64,000 bases of DNA from NCBI GenBank assembly GCA_963713355.1, contig CAVQLK010000005.1:62001-126000 (forward strand), read 5' to 3'. Positions within the stretch are counted from its first letter, which is position 1. Each line of letters opens with the position of its first letter. This DNA is from FEN-1219 sp963713355 (GTDB taxonomy: Bacteria > Pseudomonadota > Gammaproteobacteria > Steroidobacterales > Rariloculaceae). A program made the translations under genes and the position numbers. This document shows, piece after piece, positions 22,146 through 30,573 of the stretch. Below the pieces are notes generated by a model that did not search any database, was not told the DNA's origin, and worked only from the letters and a program-made list of their open reading frames with translations.

Positions 22146-22352
22146 CGCGGTCGTCGTCGGGGCGGGACCCAACGGCCTCGCGGCGGCGATCGTGCTCGCC
22201 CGCGCGGGCCGCTCGGTGCGGGTGCTGGAGGCAAGGCAGACGATCGGGGGAGGGTCGCGCTCGACCGCGGCGGCGACATCAACGGCGGGCGCCAGGACCT
22301 GCGCCAGCTCTTCACCCGTCCCGTGGCGCGGGCGGTCCTGCGCTCTATCTGA
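22138..22352 (+). pseudogene. Remnant of a phytoene-dehydrogenase-like FAD oxidoreductase with internal deletion
   Basis: A TTG at 22138 opens PDAVVVGAGPNGLAAAIVLA and GRSVRVLEARQTIGGGSRS, the dinucleotide-binding N-terminus of the phytoene dehydrogenase/NAD(P)-FAD oxidoreductase family. After about 40 residues and a change of frame near 22255 it reads GGDINGGRQDLRQLFTRPVA, a motif found close to the C-terminus of the same family, and stops at 22352. Roughly 400 internal residues are missing. It overlaps the unknown protein by 8 bp and runs into the convergent TSUP gene. It is either a true deletion or a collapsed assembly. Confidence 0.6.
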
Positions 22353-22358
22353 TCGCCC

Positions 22359-23273
22359 TTACGTGTTCTCGGTCCGCGCCCGCGACGGCGCCGGCAGTGT
22401 CTCGGCGACCTTCGCACGCATGCTGCGGCTGCGGGCGAGCGCGTAGGCGAGCGCGAGTGCGAGCAGCGGCGGGCCGACGATCAGGTAGGCGGGCAGGTCG
22501 AGCCCCGCCTTGGAGGCGACGCCGAGCGCCGACGCGAGCATCGCGGCGCCGAGCGCCGGGCGCAGCCCCCCGGCGGGCACGCTGCGCGAGAGCCGCTCGC
22601 CCAGCACGACGCCCGGGACGGAGCCGACCAGGATGTTCACCATCAGCCCGTAGTCGACGTTGTCCGCGATCACGTGCGCCAGGCCGGCGGCCCACAGCAG
22701 CACCGCGGCGTGGAACACGTCGGTGCCGACGACGCGGTGGGGCGTGAGCCGGAAGAACAGGATCAGCGCGAGCCCGATCAGCGCGCCGCTGCCCACCGAT
22801 GTCACGCCGAGCACGAATCCGAGCACGAGGCCGAGGCCCACGGCCACGCCCTTGTTGCGCCGGGTCAGCGGGACCGCGTCGCGCTCGCGCTCGTGGACCT
22901 TGGGCACGAACAGCGCGCGGCCGAGCGTCACCAGCGAGGTGAACGCCAGCGCCCCTGCGACGCCCCACAGCAGCGCCGTGTCGGGCGGGGACGGCAGGCT
23001 CTCGACCAGGATCACTCCCGCGATCGAGCCCGGCACGCTGCCGAACGCGAGCCAGGTGGCCGTGCCGAGGTCGACCGTCCGGTTGCGGAGGTGCTGCCAG
23101 CCGCCGACGGTCTTCGTCAGCGCGCCGTACGCGATGTCGGTACCGATCGCGACCACCGGCTGCGTGCCGATGACGATCAGCAGCAGCGGGGTCATGAGCG
23201 AGCCGCCGCCGATCCCGGTCAGGCCGACGAGGATCCCCACGCCCAGGCCGAACACGATGATCAGCGGATCCAT
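22359..23273 (-). CDS. TSUP (TauE/SafE) family anion exporter
   Basis: A 304-residue membrane protein with about 8 helices in two related halves. The first half starts IIVFGLGVGILVGLTGIGGG followed by SLMTPLLLIVIGTQPVVAIG and TDIAYGALTKTVGGWQHLRN; the second repeats it as VLGFVLGVTSVGSGALIGLA and VVGTDVFHAAVLLWAAGLAH. TSUP proteins export sulfite, sulfoacetate or other small organosulfur anions. The sulfur assimilation genes 4 kb away make sulfite plausible, but they are not in the same operon. The gene is divergent from phoD with 61 bp between the starts. Confidence 0.85.
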   Translation of the reverse strand: MDPLIIVFGLGVGILVGLTGIGGGSLMTPLLLIVIGTQPVVAIGTDIAYGALTKTVGGWQHLRNRTVDLGTATWLAFGSVPGSIAGVILVESLPSPPDTALLWGVAGALAFTSLVTLGRALFVPKVHERERDAVPLTRRNKGVAVGLGLVLGFVLGVTSVGSGALIGLALILFFRLTPHRVVGTDVFHAAVLLWAAGLAHVIADNVDYGLMVNILVGSVPGVVLGERLSRSVPAGGLRPALGAAMLASALGVASKAGLDLPAYLIVGPPLLALALAYALARSRSMRAKVAETLPAPSRARTENT

Positions 23274-23334
23274 CGGCGTGGGGTTGTAGCACTGGGTAGG
23301 CTGGCGCGGTCAACCGGAGAAAGGCCCGCACTCG

Positions 23335-24951
23335 ATGCTCTCACGCCGTCAGTTCCTGACCCGCTCGGGTGCCGCGGGCGCGGTCGTGCTCGCGCCGCAG
23401 GCGCTGCTGCCGGACCTCGCGAGCGCGCGCAAGGCGCCGCTGCTGCGGGCGGGCGAGTTCGCGGAGGGCGTGGCCTCCGGCGACCCCGCGCCGCGCGCCG
23501 TCACGCTGTGGACGCGCGTCGCGGAGCTCGAGCGCAGGGGCGGCGTCCGGCTCGAGGTCGCGCGCGACAAGGGCTTCCGCCGTGTGGTCGCGTCGAAGCG
23601 GATCGGCACCGGCCCGGGCCAGGGCGGCAGCGTGAAGGCGCGTGTCACCGGCCTGGCGCCGTACGAGCAGTACTACTACCGCTTCGAGACCAGGACGACC
23701 CACAGCGAGGTCGGGCGCTTCCGGACCGCGCCGCCCGCCGACTCCAACCAGCCGCTGACGTTCGCGTTCTTCTCCTGCCAGGACTGGACGCACGGCTTCT
23801 ACAACGCCCATAAGGTGATGGCCGACGAGGACCTCGACTTCGTCGTCTGCCTCGGTGACTACATCTACGCCGAGACCTACCACACGCTCGCGGGCGGCAC
23901 CGCCGTGCGCGACGACACGATCGGCTCGCCCGGCTACGAGGACATACCGCTGATGGCGACGACGCGCGATCACTACCGGCAGAAGTACGCGCTCTACCGC
24001 CGCGACAAGTCGCTGCGCAAGGTCCACGCCAAGGCGCCGATGATCGTCATCTGGGACGACCACGAGGTACAGGACAACTACGCCGGGGCGCCGCCGGACG
24101 GAGGCCTGCCGGCCGAGCAGGGCTACAGCCTGGAGCGCGAGAACGCCGCCTACCTCGCGTGGTTCGAGTCGATGCCCACGTACGCCCAGCGCAGTGGCCC
24201 GATCTACCGCCGGCTGCGCTTCGGCAAGACGATGGACCTGATCCTGCTCGACCAGCGCCGCTACCGCGACGACCAGCCGTGCGGCGACGCGACCGTGCCG
24301 CCATGCCCGGAGCTGCCGCAGCCGCGCAACCTGCTCGGCCGCAGGCAGATGGCCTGGGCCAAGCGCCAACTGGAGTCCTCGAATGCCGCCTGGAAGGTGA
24401 TCGGCAACCAGGTGATGATGATGCCGGCCAAGGTGACCGGCGGGGCCTACGCGGAGTACGACTCCTGGCACGGCTACCCGACCGAGCGCGAGGAGCTGCT
24501 CGGCCACATCGAGGCGAAGGGGATCGACGACGTCGTGTTCGTCACCGGCGACATCCACACGTTCATCGCGGGCGACGTGCGGACGCGGAACGGCGACGGC
24601 GAGAGCGTCGCGCTCGAGTTCGTCGGGGGCAGCATCACGTCGCAGAACTTCGGCGAGACCGACCTGCCGATCGGCGGCGGGCAGGTGCTCAAGGGCAACG
24701 ACGCCAACCCCAACACCGACCAGGGGATCATCGACGCGCTGCGCGGCATCAACCCGTGGGTCGACCAGGCCGACTTCGACCACCACGGGTTCGGGCTCGC
24801 CAGCGTGTCGCGCAAGGGCTTCGACGTCAGGCTCAAGCGCGTGTCGACGATCAAGTCGAAGTCGACCGCGACCGAGCCTGACAGGCCGTTCCACTACGAG
24901 GTGGAGCGCGGCCAGAAGTCGATCAAGGGAGTCCGCGGCCCGGACGCCTAG
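23335..24951 (+). CDS. phoD: PhoD-type alkaline phosphatase/phosphodiesterase, Tat-exported
   Basis: A 538-residue protein. The N-terminus LSRRQFLTRSGAAGAVVLA carries the twin-arginine motif (SRRQFL), so it is exported folded. An N-terminal beta domain (GVASGDPAPRAVTLWTRV, YYYRFETRTT) leads to the metallophosphatase core: FFSCQDWTHGFYNAH, VCLGDYIYAETYH, IVIWDDHEVQDNYAGA, LDQRRYRDDQP and VFVTGDIHTF, the Asp/His/Asn metal ligands of the PhoD family. It releases phosphate from esters outside the membrane. The start is supported by GGAGAAAGG 10 nt upstream. The frame is intact. Confidence 0.92.
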   Translation: MLSRRQFLTRSGAAGAVVLAPQALLPDLASARKAPLLRAGEFAEGVASGDPAPRAVTLWTRVAELERRGGVRLEVARDKGFRRVVASKRIGTGPGQGGSVKARVTGLAPYEQYYYRFETRTTHSEVGRFRTAPPADSNQPLTFAFFSCQDWTHGFYNAHKVMADEDLDFVVCLGDYIYAETYHTLAGGTAVRDDTIGSPGYEDIPLMATTRDHYRQKYALYRRDKSLRKVHAKAPMIVIWDDHEVQDNYAGAPPDGGLPAEQGYSLERENAAYLAWFESMPTYAQRSGPIYRRLRFGKTMDLILLDQRRYRDDQPCGDATVPPCPELPQPRNLLGRRQMAWAKRQLESSNAAWKVIGNQVMMMPAKVTGGAYAEYDSWHGYPTEREELLGHIEAKGIDDVVFVTGDIHTFIAGDVRTRNGDGESVALEFVGGSITSQNFGETDLPIGGGQVLKGNDANPNTDQGIIDALRGINPWVDQADFDHHGFGLASVSRKGFDVRLKRVSTIKSKSTATEPDRPFHYEVERGQKSIKGVRGPDA

Positions 24952-24957
24952 CGCGGG

Positions 24958-25916
24958 CTACAACGAGATCTCCTGCGCCTCCACACGGCCGTCCTGCCAG
25001 GCCGCGTGCGCGGCGATCGCGATCGCGAGGTCCTGGATCGCGAGCCCGGTGCTGTCGAACAGCGTCACGGCGTCCGCGCCCGCGCGTCCGGGCGCGGCGC
25101 CGGCGAGCACGGCGCCGAGGTCGGTGACGGCGTCGCGCGCGATCGCGCCCGCCGCGACCGCGCCGGTCAGCTCGCCGCCGTGCGACGCCTGCTCCCACTC
25201 GTCGCAGAACAGCGCGCAGCGCGCGACCGCCTCGACGCTCGCCTCTGCCTTGCCCGGGCCGTCCGCGCCGAGCATGTTGAGGTGCAGCCCCGGGCGCAGG
25301 TCGCCGACGCCCACGACCGGCTCGTGGCCGGGCGTGACGCAGCAGACTACGTCGCAGGCGAGCGCCTCGACGCGCTCGCCGGCGCGCCAGCCGAGCTCGT
25401 CCGCGAGCGCCTGCGGCCGCCTCCGGGCGCGGGTCCGCGCAGACGCCGGGGCCATAGCCGGCGGCGGCGAGGCAGCGGGCGGCCCAGGCGCCGTGCAGCC
25501 CGCAGCCGATCACGCCGACCGAGGCCGCGCCCGTCGCGGGCGAGCGCCGCGGCCGCGACGGCCGCGACGGCGCCGGTGCGCAGCGCGGTCACCGCGCGCG
25601 CGTCGAGCAGCATGCGCGGCGCGCTCGTCGCGGCGTCCGAAAGGCAGACGACGCCCATCACGGTCGGCAGCCCGTGGGCGACCGGGTTGCCGGGGAACGA
25701 GGAGATCCACTTCAACATCGCGAACCCGCCGCCGAGCGCCGGCATCGCGCGGAAGTCGCCGTGCGGCGGTGCCTGCAGGTAGACCTTCGACGGCATCGTC
25801 CACTCGCCCGCGTGATGGGCTGCGAACGCGGCGCGCACGTGCTCGATCGCCCGCTCCGGCGAGACCGCGGCGAGCACGGCGTCGTGTCCGAGGACGGGGA
25901 CTACCACGGATCCCAC
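24958..25916 (-). CDS. Ornithine cyclodeaminase/mu-crystallin family protein, two frameshifts
   Basis: About 320 codons. The N-half contains VLGHDAVLAAVSPERAIEHV, MPSKVYLQAPPHGDFRAMPA, GGGFAMLKWISSFPGNPVAH, GLPTVMGVVCLSDAATSAP and LDARAVTALRTGAVAAVAAA, the substrate and helix motifs of the family. The Rossmann part is VGVIGCGLHGAWAARCLAAA, then DVVCCVTPGHEPVVG and PGLHLNMLGADGPGKAE. These NAD(P)-dependent enzymes include ornithine cyclodeaminase, alanine dehydrogenase and ketimine reductases; substrate cannot be told. Frame breaks lie near 25535 and 25440. The GTG at 25916 overlaps the preceding gene by 16 bp. Confidence 0.8.
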
Positions 25917-26167
25917 GCCGCGGGCGCGTCGAGCGGGTGCCCGACGGCCTCGAGCCGGGCCGCGCGCAGCCACGGGTTCGGCGCGGGATCCGGCGGCACG
26001 GCCGGGGGCAGCGTGTCGCGCAGGAACTGCTCGACCGCGGCGATCACCGCGGCGGCCTCCTCAGGCGAGGCGGACGACCCTTCGAGCCTGAGCCGCGGGC
26101 GCCGGTTCACGCGCCGCAACCGTACATGCTCGATTGCAAGACCTGACCCGGGGCTGGCTTCGCGCAT
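25901..26167 (-). CDS. Small protein resembling acyl-CoA carboxylase epsilon subunits
   Basis: An 88-residue protein whose ATG overlaps the sulfite reductase stop (TGATG on the minus strand). The core RLEGSSASPEEAAAVIAAVE followed by NPWLRAARLEAVGHPLDAPA and a terminal Trp has the E-E-A-A-A-V-x-A-V ... W-x-x-A-x-R-x-E order seen in the short AccE/PccE family that bridges actinobacterial acyl-CoA carboxylase subunits. The match is by eye and short. Its place in a sulfite reductase operon is unexpected for AccE, so an unrelated small helical protein is possible. Confidence 0.5.
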   Translation of the reverse strand: MREASPGSGLAIEHVRLRRVNRRPRLRLEGSSASPEEAAAVIAAVEQFLRDTLPPAVPPDPAPNPWLRAARLEAVGHPLDAPAAWDPW

Positions 26168-27980
26168 CAGACCGCGCACTCGCCTTCGCCGCGGACCACC
26201 TGGAACGGGACGTTGCGGTTCCAGTCGATGAAGTGGGTCATCGTCTCCAGACCGAACTCGAGCGGCATCGCGAGGTCGCGCACCTTGTCCTCGAAGGTCT
26301 TCGTGCCGACGCGCTCGGCGTAGGCGTTGAAGACCTCGCCCTCGCTCGCGCTCGTCCTCGTAGGCCCGGATCCAGCGCTCGACGGCCTCCGGTACGCGCT
26401 TGGCCGGCAGGCGCACCTTCAGGCGCGCGCCGTAGACGATCTCGCCGCCCTCGTAGTTGCCGCCGATGTGCGCCACGTAGGCGGGGATCGTGTTCTCGCC
26501 GACCTTGATCGACGCGCCGTAGAAGCCGATGTTGCCGATGTGGTGCTGGCTGCAGCCGTTCGGGCAGCCCGACATCTTGATGTGGATGCCGCGCGTCAGC
26601 GGGTCGGTGATGTTCATCGCCTCGATCCGCTCCTGGACGGCGCGGTTCAGCCCCATCGAGCTCGTGATGCCGAGCTTGCAGGAGTCGGTGCCCGGGCAGG
26701 AGACGACGTCGTTGACCTGGTCGGCGCCCGCGTCGCCGAGGTCGAGCTCGACCAGCCGGCGCCAGACGTCGTACACGGCCTCGTCGCGGACCCAGCGCAA
26801 CAGCAGGTTCTGGTGCACGGTCGTGCGCGCGTAGCCGCCGCAGTACTCGCGCATGATCTCGGCCAGCCCGCGGAACTGCTCCGGGGTCAGGTCGCCCCGC
26901 ACGACCTTGACCTGGACGGTGGAGAAGCCGCGCTGGCGCTGCGCCTCGACGTTGGCCCCGCAGAAGCGCTCGAACTCGGTGCCGTCGCCGTTGGGCGAGC
27001 CGTAGCCGACCGACGGCGCAGGCGCGTTGGCCTCCTCGTCGTGCACGAACAGCCGGTGGTCGATGGAGAAGTCGCGCTCGCGGACCCAGTCGCCCTGCAG
27101 CTCCTCGTCGACCATCTCGCGCATCGGCCTCGATGCCGACCTTGTCGACGAGCACCTTGATGCGGGCGCGCGCGCGGTTGACGCGCAGCCAGTCCTGGCG
27201 GTCGAAGATGCGGAAGACCGCCTCCGCCCACTTGAGGTACTCGCCGTCCTCGGCGGTGACGAAGTCGACGAGCGTGGGCGCGACGCGCGGCATGATCGAC
27301 GTGCCGCCGCCGATGCGGATCTCGAAGCCGCGCACGCCGTCGCGCTCGCGCGCGATGAACGCGATGTCGTGGATCCCGGTCAACGCGCGGTCGGTGTCGG
27401 AGCCGGTGAACGCGGTCTTGACCTTGCGCGGCATCAGCTGCGTCGTCTCGTGGCGCACGAAGTAGCGCACGTAGGCGCCGACGTAGGGCGTCGGGTCCCA
27501 GAGCTCGTCGTGGCAGACCCCGGCCCACGGGTCGGCGGTGACGTTGCGCACCGTGTTGCCGCAGCCCTCGCGGCTGGAGAGGCCCGCGTCGGAGATCTCG
27601 CGGATCAGCGCGGCCGCGTCGCGCAGCGGCACGTGATGGATCTGGATGTTCTGCCGCGTCGTGATGTGGCCCTTCTTCAGCGGCGCGTAGCGCTCGATGA
27701 CCGAGGCGAAGGCGTCCATCTGCTCGGGCGAGACGCCGCCCCACGGCAGCTTCACGCGGATCATCTGGACGTCGGCCTGGCGCTGGCCGTAGACGCCCTG
27801 CTTGAGCCGGAAGCCGATGAACTCGTTCTCCTCCGTCTCGCCGGCGAGGAACTTCTCCGCCTCGTTGTCGAAGTCGTCGAATTCGCGCCGGAGGATCGGG
27901 ATCACGTGGCCCGGGACGTCCTCGCGGACCTCGGGGTTCTCGATCGATCCCTTGCGGCCAGTCGTGGTCGAAGGCTCCAT
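26167..27980 (-). CDS. Ferredoxin-dependent sulfite (or nitrite) reductase, two frameshifts
   Basis: About 604 codons. Siroheme/Fe-S reductase with both ferrochelatase-like repeats. FRLKQGVYGQRQADVQMIRV, GHITTRQNIQIHHVP and GCGNTVRNVTADPWAGVCHD lie in the N-half. In the C-half VSCPGTDSCKLGITSS (C-x5-C) and IKMSGCPNGCSQHHIGNIGF (C-x3-C) supply the [4Fe-4S]-siroheme ligands. Six-electron reduction of sulfite to sulfide is favoured over nitrite because the divergent neighbours are cysH and cysC. Frame breaks lie at 27126 (an extra base splits GIEA-MREMV) and near 26345; the tail FIDWNRNVPFQVVRGEGECA ends at 26167. TACCTT lies 7 nt before the ATG. Confidence 0.9.
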
Positions 27981-27987
27981 CGAGCAA

Positions 27988-27993
27988 AAGGTA
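27988..27993 (-). promoter_or_regulatory. -10 box (TACCTT) of the sulfite reductase promoter
   Basis: On the minus strand TACCTT fits TANNNT and ends 7 nt before the reductase ATG. An identical box faces the other way at 28051-28056, so the divergent promoters are near mirror images. Confidence 0.5.
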
Positions 27994-28012
27994 CCACGTA
28001 AACCATGAAGCC

Positions 28013-28043
28013 GGATCGGGATTTATATCTCAAATCCTGATCC
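28013..28043. promoter_or_regulatory. Operator-like palindrome between sulfite reductase and cysH
   Basis: GGATCGGGATTT (28013-28024) and AAATCCTGATCC (28032-28043) are inverted with 11 of 12 matches around ATATCTC. Weaker symmetry continues two to four bases outward. It lies midway between the two TACCTT boxes in an AT-rich island unlike the surrounding DNA, so a dimeric regulator here could control both directions. Regulator identity is unknown. Confidence 0.65.
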
Positions 28044-28050
28044 GACTTGA

Positions 28051-28056
28051 TACCTT
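28051..28056 (+). promoter_or_regulatory. -10 box (TACCTT) of the cysH promoter
   Basis: TACCTT ends 9 nt before the cysH ATG; no Shine-Dalgarno sequence is present, again suggesting a leaderless message. The right palindrome arm covers the region just upstream of it. Confidence 0.5.
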
Positions 28057-28065
28057 TCGAGAACG

Positions 28066-28689
28066 ATGACGTCTTCAAGCCCCGAAGCGGTCATTCTCGA
28101 AGCGGTCGAGCGCTTCGGCGAAGAGCGTCTCGCGCTGGCCGCGTCGTGGCAGAAGGAGACCGCGGTGCTCGTCGACCTGGTGCGCCGGCACGCGCCGGCC
28201 GCGCGCATCTTCACGCTCGACACCGGGGTGCTGTTCGAGGAGACATACGCGACCTGGCGCGCCGTCGAGGAGCGCTACGGCATCACGGTCGAGTCCTACC
28301 GCGGCGAGTGGGTCCACGGCCTCTGGGCGACGGAGCCCGACCGCTGCTGCTTCCTGCGCAAGATGGAGCCGCTCCAGCGCGCGCTCGAGGACGCCGACTG
28401 CTGGATCTCCGGCGTCCGCCGCGAGCAGTCGCCCGACCGCGCCGACACCGGGGAGCTCGACTGGGACGACCGTCACGGGCTGTGGAAGGCGAACCCGCTG
28501 GCGAGCTGGTCCGAGGGCGACGTGTGGGACTACATCGCCCTTCACGACCTCCCGTACAACCCGCTGCACGACCAGGGCTACTCCTCGATCGGCTGCACCC
28601 ACTGCACGCTGCCGGGCGCCGGCCGCGAGGGCCGCTGGGCGGGGCTCGAGAAGAGCGAGTGCGGGATGCACGCGCCCGTCTCGGGCTGA
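28066..28689 (+). CDS. cysH: Assimilatory adenylylsulfate (APS/PAPS) reductase
   Basis: A 207-residue thioredoxin-dependent reductase converting activated sulfate to sulfite. ASWQKETAVLVDLV is the PP-loop-like nucleotide site, and IFTLDTGVLFEETYATW follows the family. RCCFLRK and IGCTHCTLPG supply the CC...CxxC ligands of a [4Fe-4S] cluster, which marks the APS-preferring type. KSECGMH near the C-terminus holds the catalytic Cys (ECGLH-type). It starts the rightward half of the divergent sulfur locus and is followed by cysC after 20 bp. Confidence 0.93.
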   Translation: MTSSSPEAVILEAVERFGEERLALAASWQKETAVLVDLVRRHAPAARIFTLDTGVLFEETYATWRAVEERYGITVESYRGEWVHGLWATEPDRCCFLRKMEPLQRALEDADCWISGVRREQSPDRADTGELDWDDRHGLWKANPLASWSEGDVWDYIALHDLPYNPLHDQGYSSIGCTHCTLPGAGREGRWAGLEKSECGMHAPVSG

Positions 28690-28709
28690 CGCGTCGCTAT
28701 GGTCGAGGA

Positions 28710-29294
28710 GTGAAGTCCGCCGACACCCGCTGGCATGACGGGGCGCTGACCGCGGCGGACCGCGCCGCAGCGCTCGGCTTCACGGGCGCGACGGTCTGGC
28801 TCACCGGGCTGCCCGCGTCGGGCAAGTCGACGATCGCCGTCGAGGTCGAGGCGCTGCTGGTCGGCGCCGGCCGCCCGGCGCTGCGGCTCGACGGCGACAA
28901 CCTGCGCCACGGCCTCAACGGCGACCTCGGCTTCGCGCCCGAGGACCGGGCCGAGAACGTCCGCCGCACCGCGCATGCCGCCGCGCTGCTCGCCCAGGCG
29001 GGCGTCGTCGCGCTCGTCGCGCTCGTCTCCCCTTACGCGGCGGACCGAGCGATCGCGCGCGCGATCCACGCGGACGCCGGGGTGCCGTTCGTCGAGGTCT
29101 GGGTCTCGACGTCGCTGGCCGAATGCGAGCGGCGCGACCCGAAGGGCCTCTACGCGCGTGCGCGCGCCGGCGACCTGCCCGGCCTCACCGGAGTCGGCGA
29201 CGTCTACGAGCCGCCGCCGGCGCCCGAGCTCTCGATCGGCGACGCCGAGCCGAGCTCCGCGGCAGCCGCGCGCGTGCTCGCCGCGCTCGGCTGA
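28710..29294 (+). CDS. cysC: Adenylylsulfate kinase
   Basis: A 194-residue kinase phosphorylating APS to PAPS. WLTGLPASGKSTIAVEVE is the Walker A loop. LRLDGDNLRHGLNGDLGFAP with EDRAENVRRTAHAAALLAQA are the APS-binding and lid motifs; VEVWVSTSLAECERRDPKGL and YARARAGDLPGLTGV complete the family pattern. The GTG at 28710 is chosen because TATGGT ends 6 nt upstream and no other start precedes the conserved region. Together with an APS-type CysH it suggests PAPS is needed for sulfation or as an alternative route. No sulfate adenylyltransferase genes are in the window. Confidence 0.92.
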   Translation: MKSADTRWHDGALTAADRAAALGFTGATVWLTGLPASGKSTIAVEVEALLVGAGRPALRLDGDNLRHGLNGDLGFAPEDRAENVRRTAHAAALLAQAGVVALVALVSPYAADRAIARAIHADAGVPFVEVWVSTSLAECERRDPKGLYARARAGDLPGLTGVGDVYEPPPAPELSIGDAEPSSAAAARVLAALG

Positions 29295-29295
29295 C

Positions 29296-30504
29296 TCACT
29301 CCGCCCAGGCGGCGCGCAGCCGCCGCAGCCCCTCGGCGATCTCCTCCGGCGGGTGCGTCGTGAACGAGAGCCGCAGCGCCGCCGTGTCCGGCGGGCCGGC
29401 GAAGAACGGGAAGCCGGGCACGAACGCGACCTCGTGCTCGAGCGCGCGCTCGAGCAGCGCCGCGGCGTCCCAGCCGTCGGGCAGCCGCGCCCAGACGAAC
29501 ATCCCGCCGTCGGGACGGTTGTGCGTCGAGCCCGGCGGGAGCGCGGCGCCGAGCCCGGCGAGCAGCGCGTCGCGGCGCGCGCCGTAGGCGCGCCGCAGCC
29601 CGCCGACGCGTTCGTCGAGGTCGACGGTCTCCAGCCAGCGCGCGGCGGCGGCCTGGTCGACGGTCGAGGAGTGCAGGTCGGCCGCCTGCTTCGCGATCGT
29701 CAGGGGGCGGCGCAGCGGCTCGGGCGCCCGCACCCAGCCGATCCGCAGGCCGGGCGCGGCGATCTTCGACAGCGTCGAGAGCGAGAGCACGCGACCGTCG
29801 AGCGCCGCGAGCGTCGGCAGCCCGTCGCCGCGATAGCGCAGCTCGCCGTACGGGTCGTCCTCCAGCAGCCAGAAGCCGGCGCGGCGCGCGAGCGCGACGA
29901 GCGCCTCGCGGCGGTCGAGCGGCAGCGTGCGCCCGGTCGGGTTCTGGAACGTCGGGATCGTGTAGAGCAGCCGCGCGCCGTGGCGCTCGGCGAGCGCCGC
30001 CGCGGCCTCGGGATCGAGCCCGTCGTCGTCGCACGGGACCGGCACGACGGTCGCGCCGGCGAGCTGGAACGCCTGCAGCGCGGCCAGGTAGGAGGGCTCC
30101 TCGACCAGCACCGTGTCGCCCGGCTCGAGCAGCACCGTCGCGATCAGCGTCAGGGCCTGCTGCGAGCCGCTCGTGATCAGCAGCTCGCCCGCGCCCGTCG
30201 GGAGGCCGCGGGCGGTGAGCCGTGCGGCGACGGCAGCGCGCAGCGCCGGGTCGCCCTCGGTCGTCGAGTACTGCAGCGAGCGCCCGGCGGCCGCGTCGCT
30301 CAGCACCGCGGCGAAAGCGGCGCGCAGGCCCGGCGCGTCGAACAGCTCCGGCGCCGGCAGCCCGCCGGCGAACGAGATCATCCCCGGCCGCTCGGTCAGC
30401 GCGAGGATCTCGCGCACCGGCGACGACTGGACGTCGCGCAGCCGCGCGGCGAGCGGCGGCGCGGCCGAGTCGTCGAGGATGGGCTCCGAGATGCGCGCCG
30501 TCAC
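29296..30504 (-). CDS. Fold-type I aminotransferase (MocR/LysN/2-aminoadipate-like)
   Basis: About 402 residues. ISFAGGLPAPELFD, LQYSTTEGDPALRAAVAARL, LITSGSQQALTLIATVLLEP, LYTIPTFQNPTGRTLPLDRR, LLEDDPYGELRYRG and STLSKIAAPGLRIGW (PLP lysine in SLSK-like context) mark the aspartate aminotransferase-like LysN/KAT II subgroup that uses 2-aminoadipate, kynurenine or branched/aromatic amino acids. There is no N-terminal HTH, so it is an enzyme, not a MocR regulator. The open frame reaches 30531, but TAGGCT ends 7 nt before the GTG at 30504, which I take as the start. It converges with cysC with one base between. Confidence 0.85.
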   Translation of the reverse strand: MTARISEPILDDSAAPPLAARLRDVQSSPVREILALTERPGMISFAGGLPAPELFDAPGLRAAFAAVLSDAAAGRSLQYSTTEGDPALRAAVAARLTARGLPTGAGELLITSGSQQALTLIATVLLEPGDTVLVEEPSYLAALQAFQLAGATVVPVPCDDDGLDPEAAAALAERHGARLLYTIPTFQNPTGRTLPLDRREALVALARRAGFWLLEDDPYGELRYRGDGLPTLAALDGRVLSLSTLSKIAAPGLRIGWVRAPEPLRRPLTIAKQAADLHSSTVDQAAAARWLETVDLDERVGGLRRAYGARRDALLAGLGAALPPGSTHNRPDGGMFVWARLPDGWDAAALLERALEHEVAFVPGFPFFAGPPDTAALRLSFTTHPPEEIAEGLRRLRAAWAE

Positions 30505-30511
30505 TGAGGCG

Positions 30512-30517
30512 AGCCTA
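30512..30517 (-). promoter_or_regulatory. -10 box (TAGGCT) defining a GTG start
   Basis: On the minus strand TAGGCT (TANNNT) is followed after 7 nt by GTG 30504 of the aminotransferase. This supports the internal GTG over the upstream ATG at 30531, which would put the box inside the gene. Confidence 0.45.
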
Positions 30518-30573
30518 GCGGCGCGCGCCATGCACGGGCAACGATGACCCGCTCGCGGGCGACAATGCGCCCG

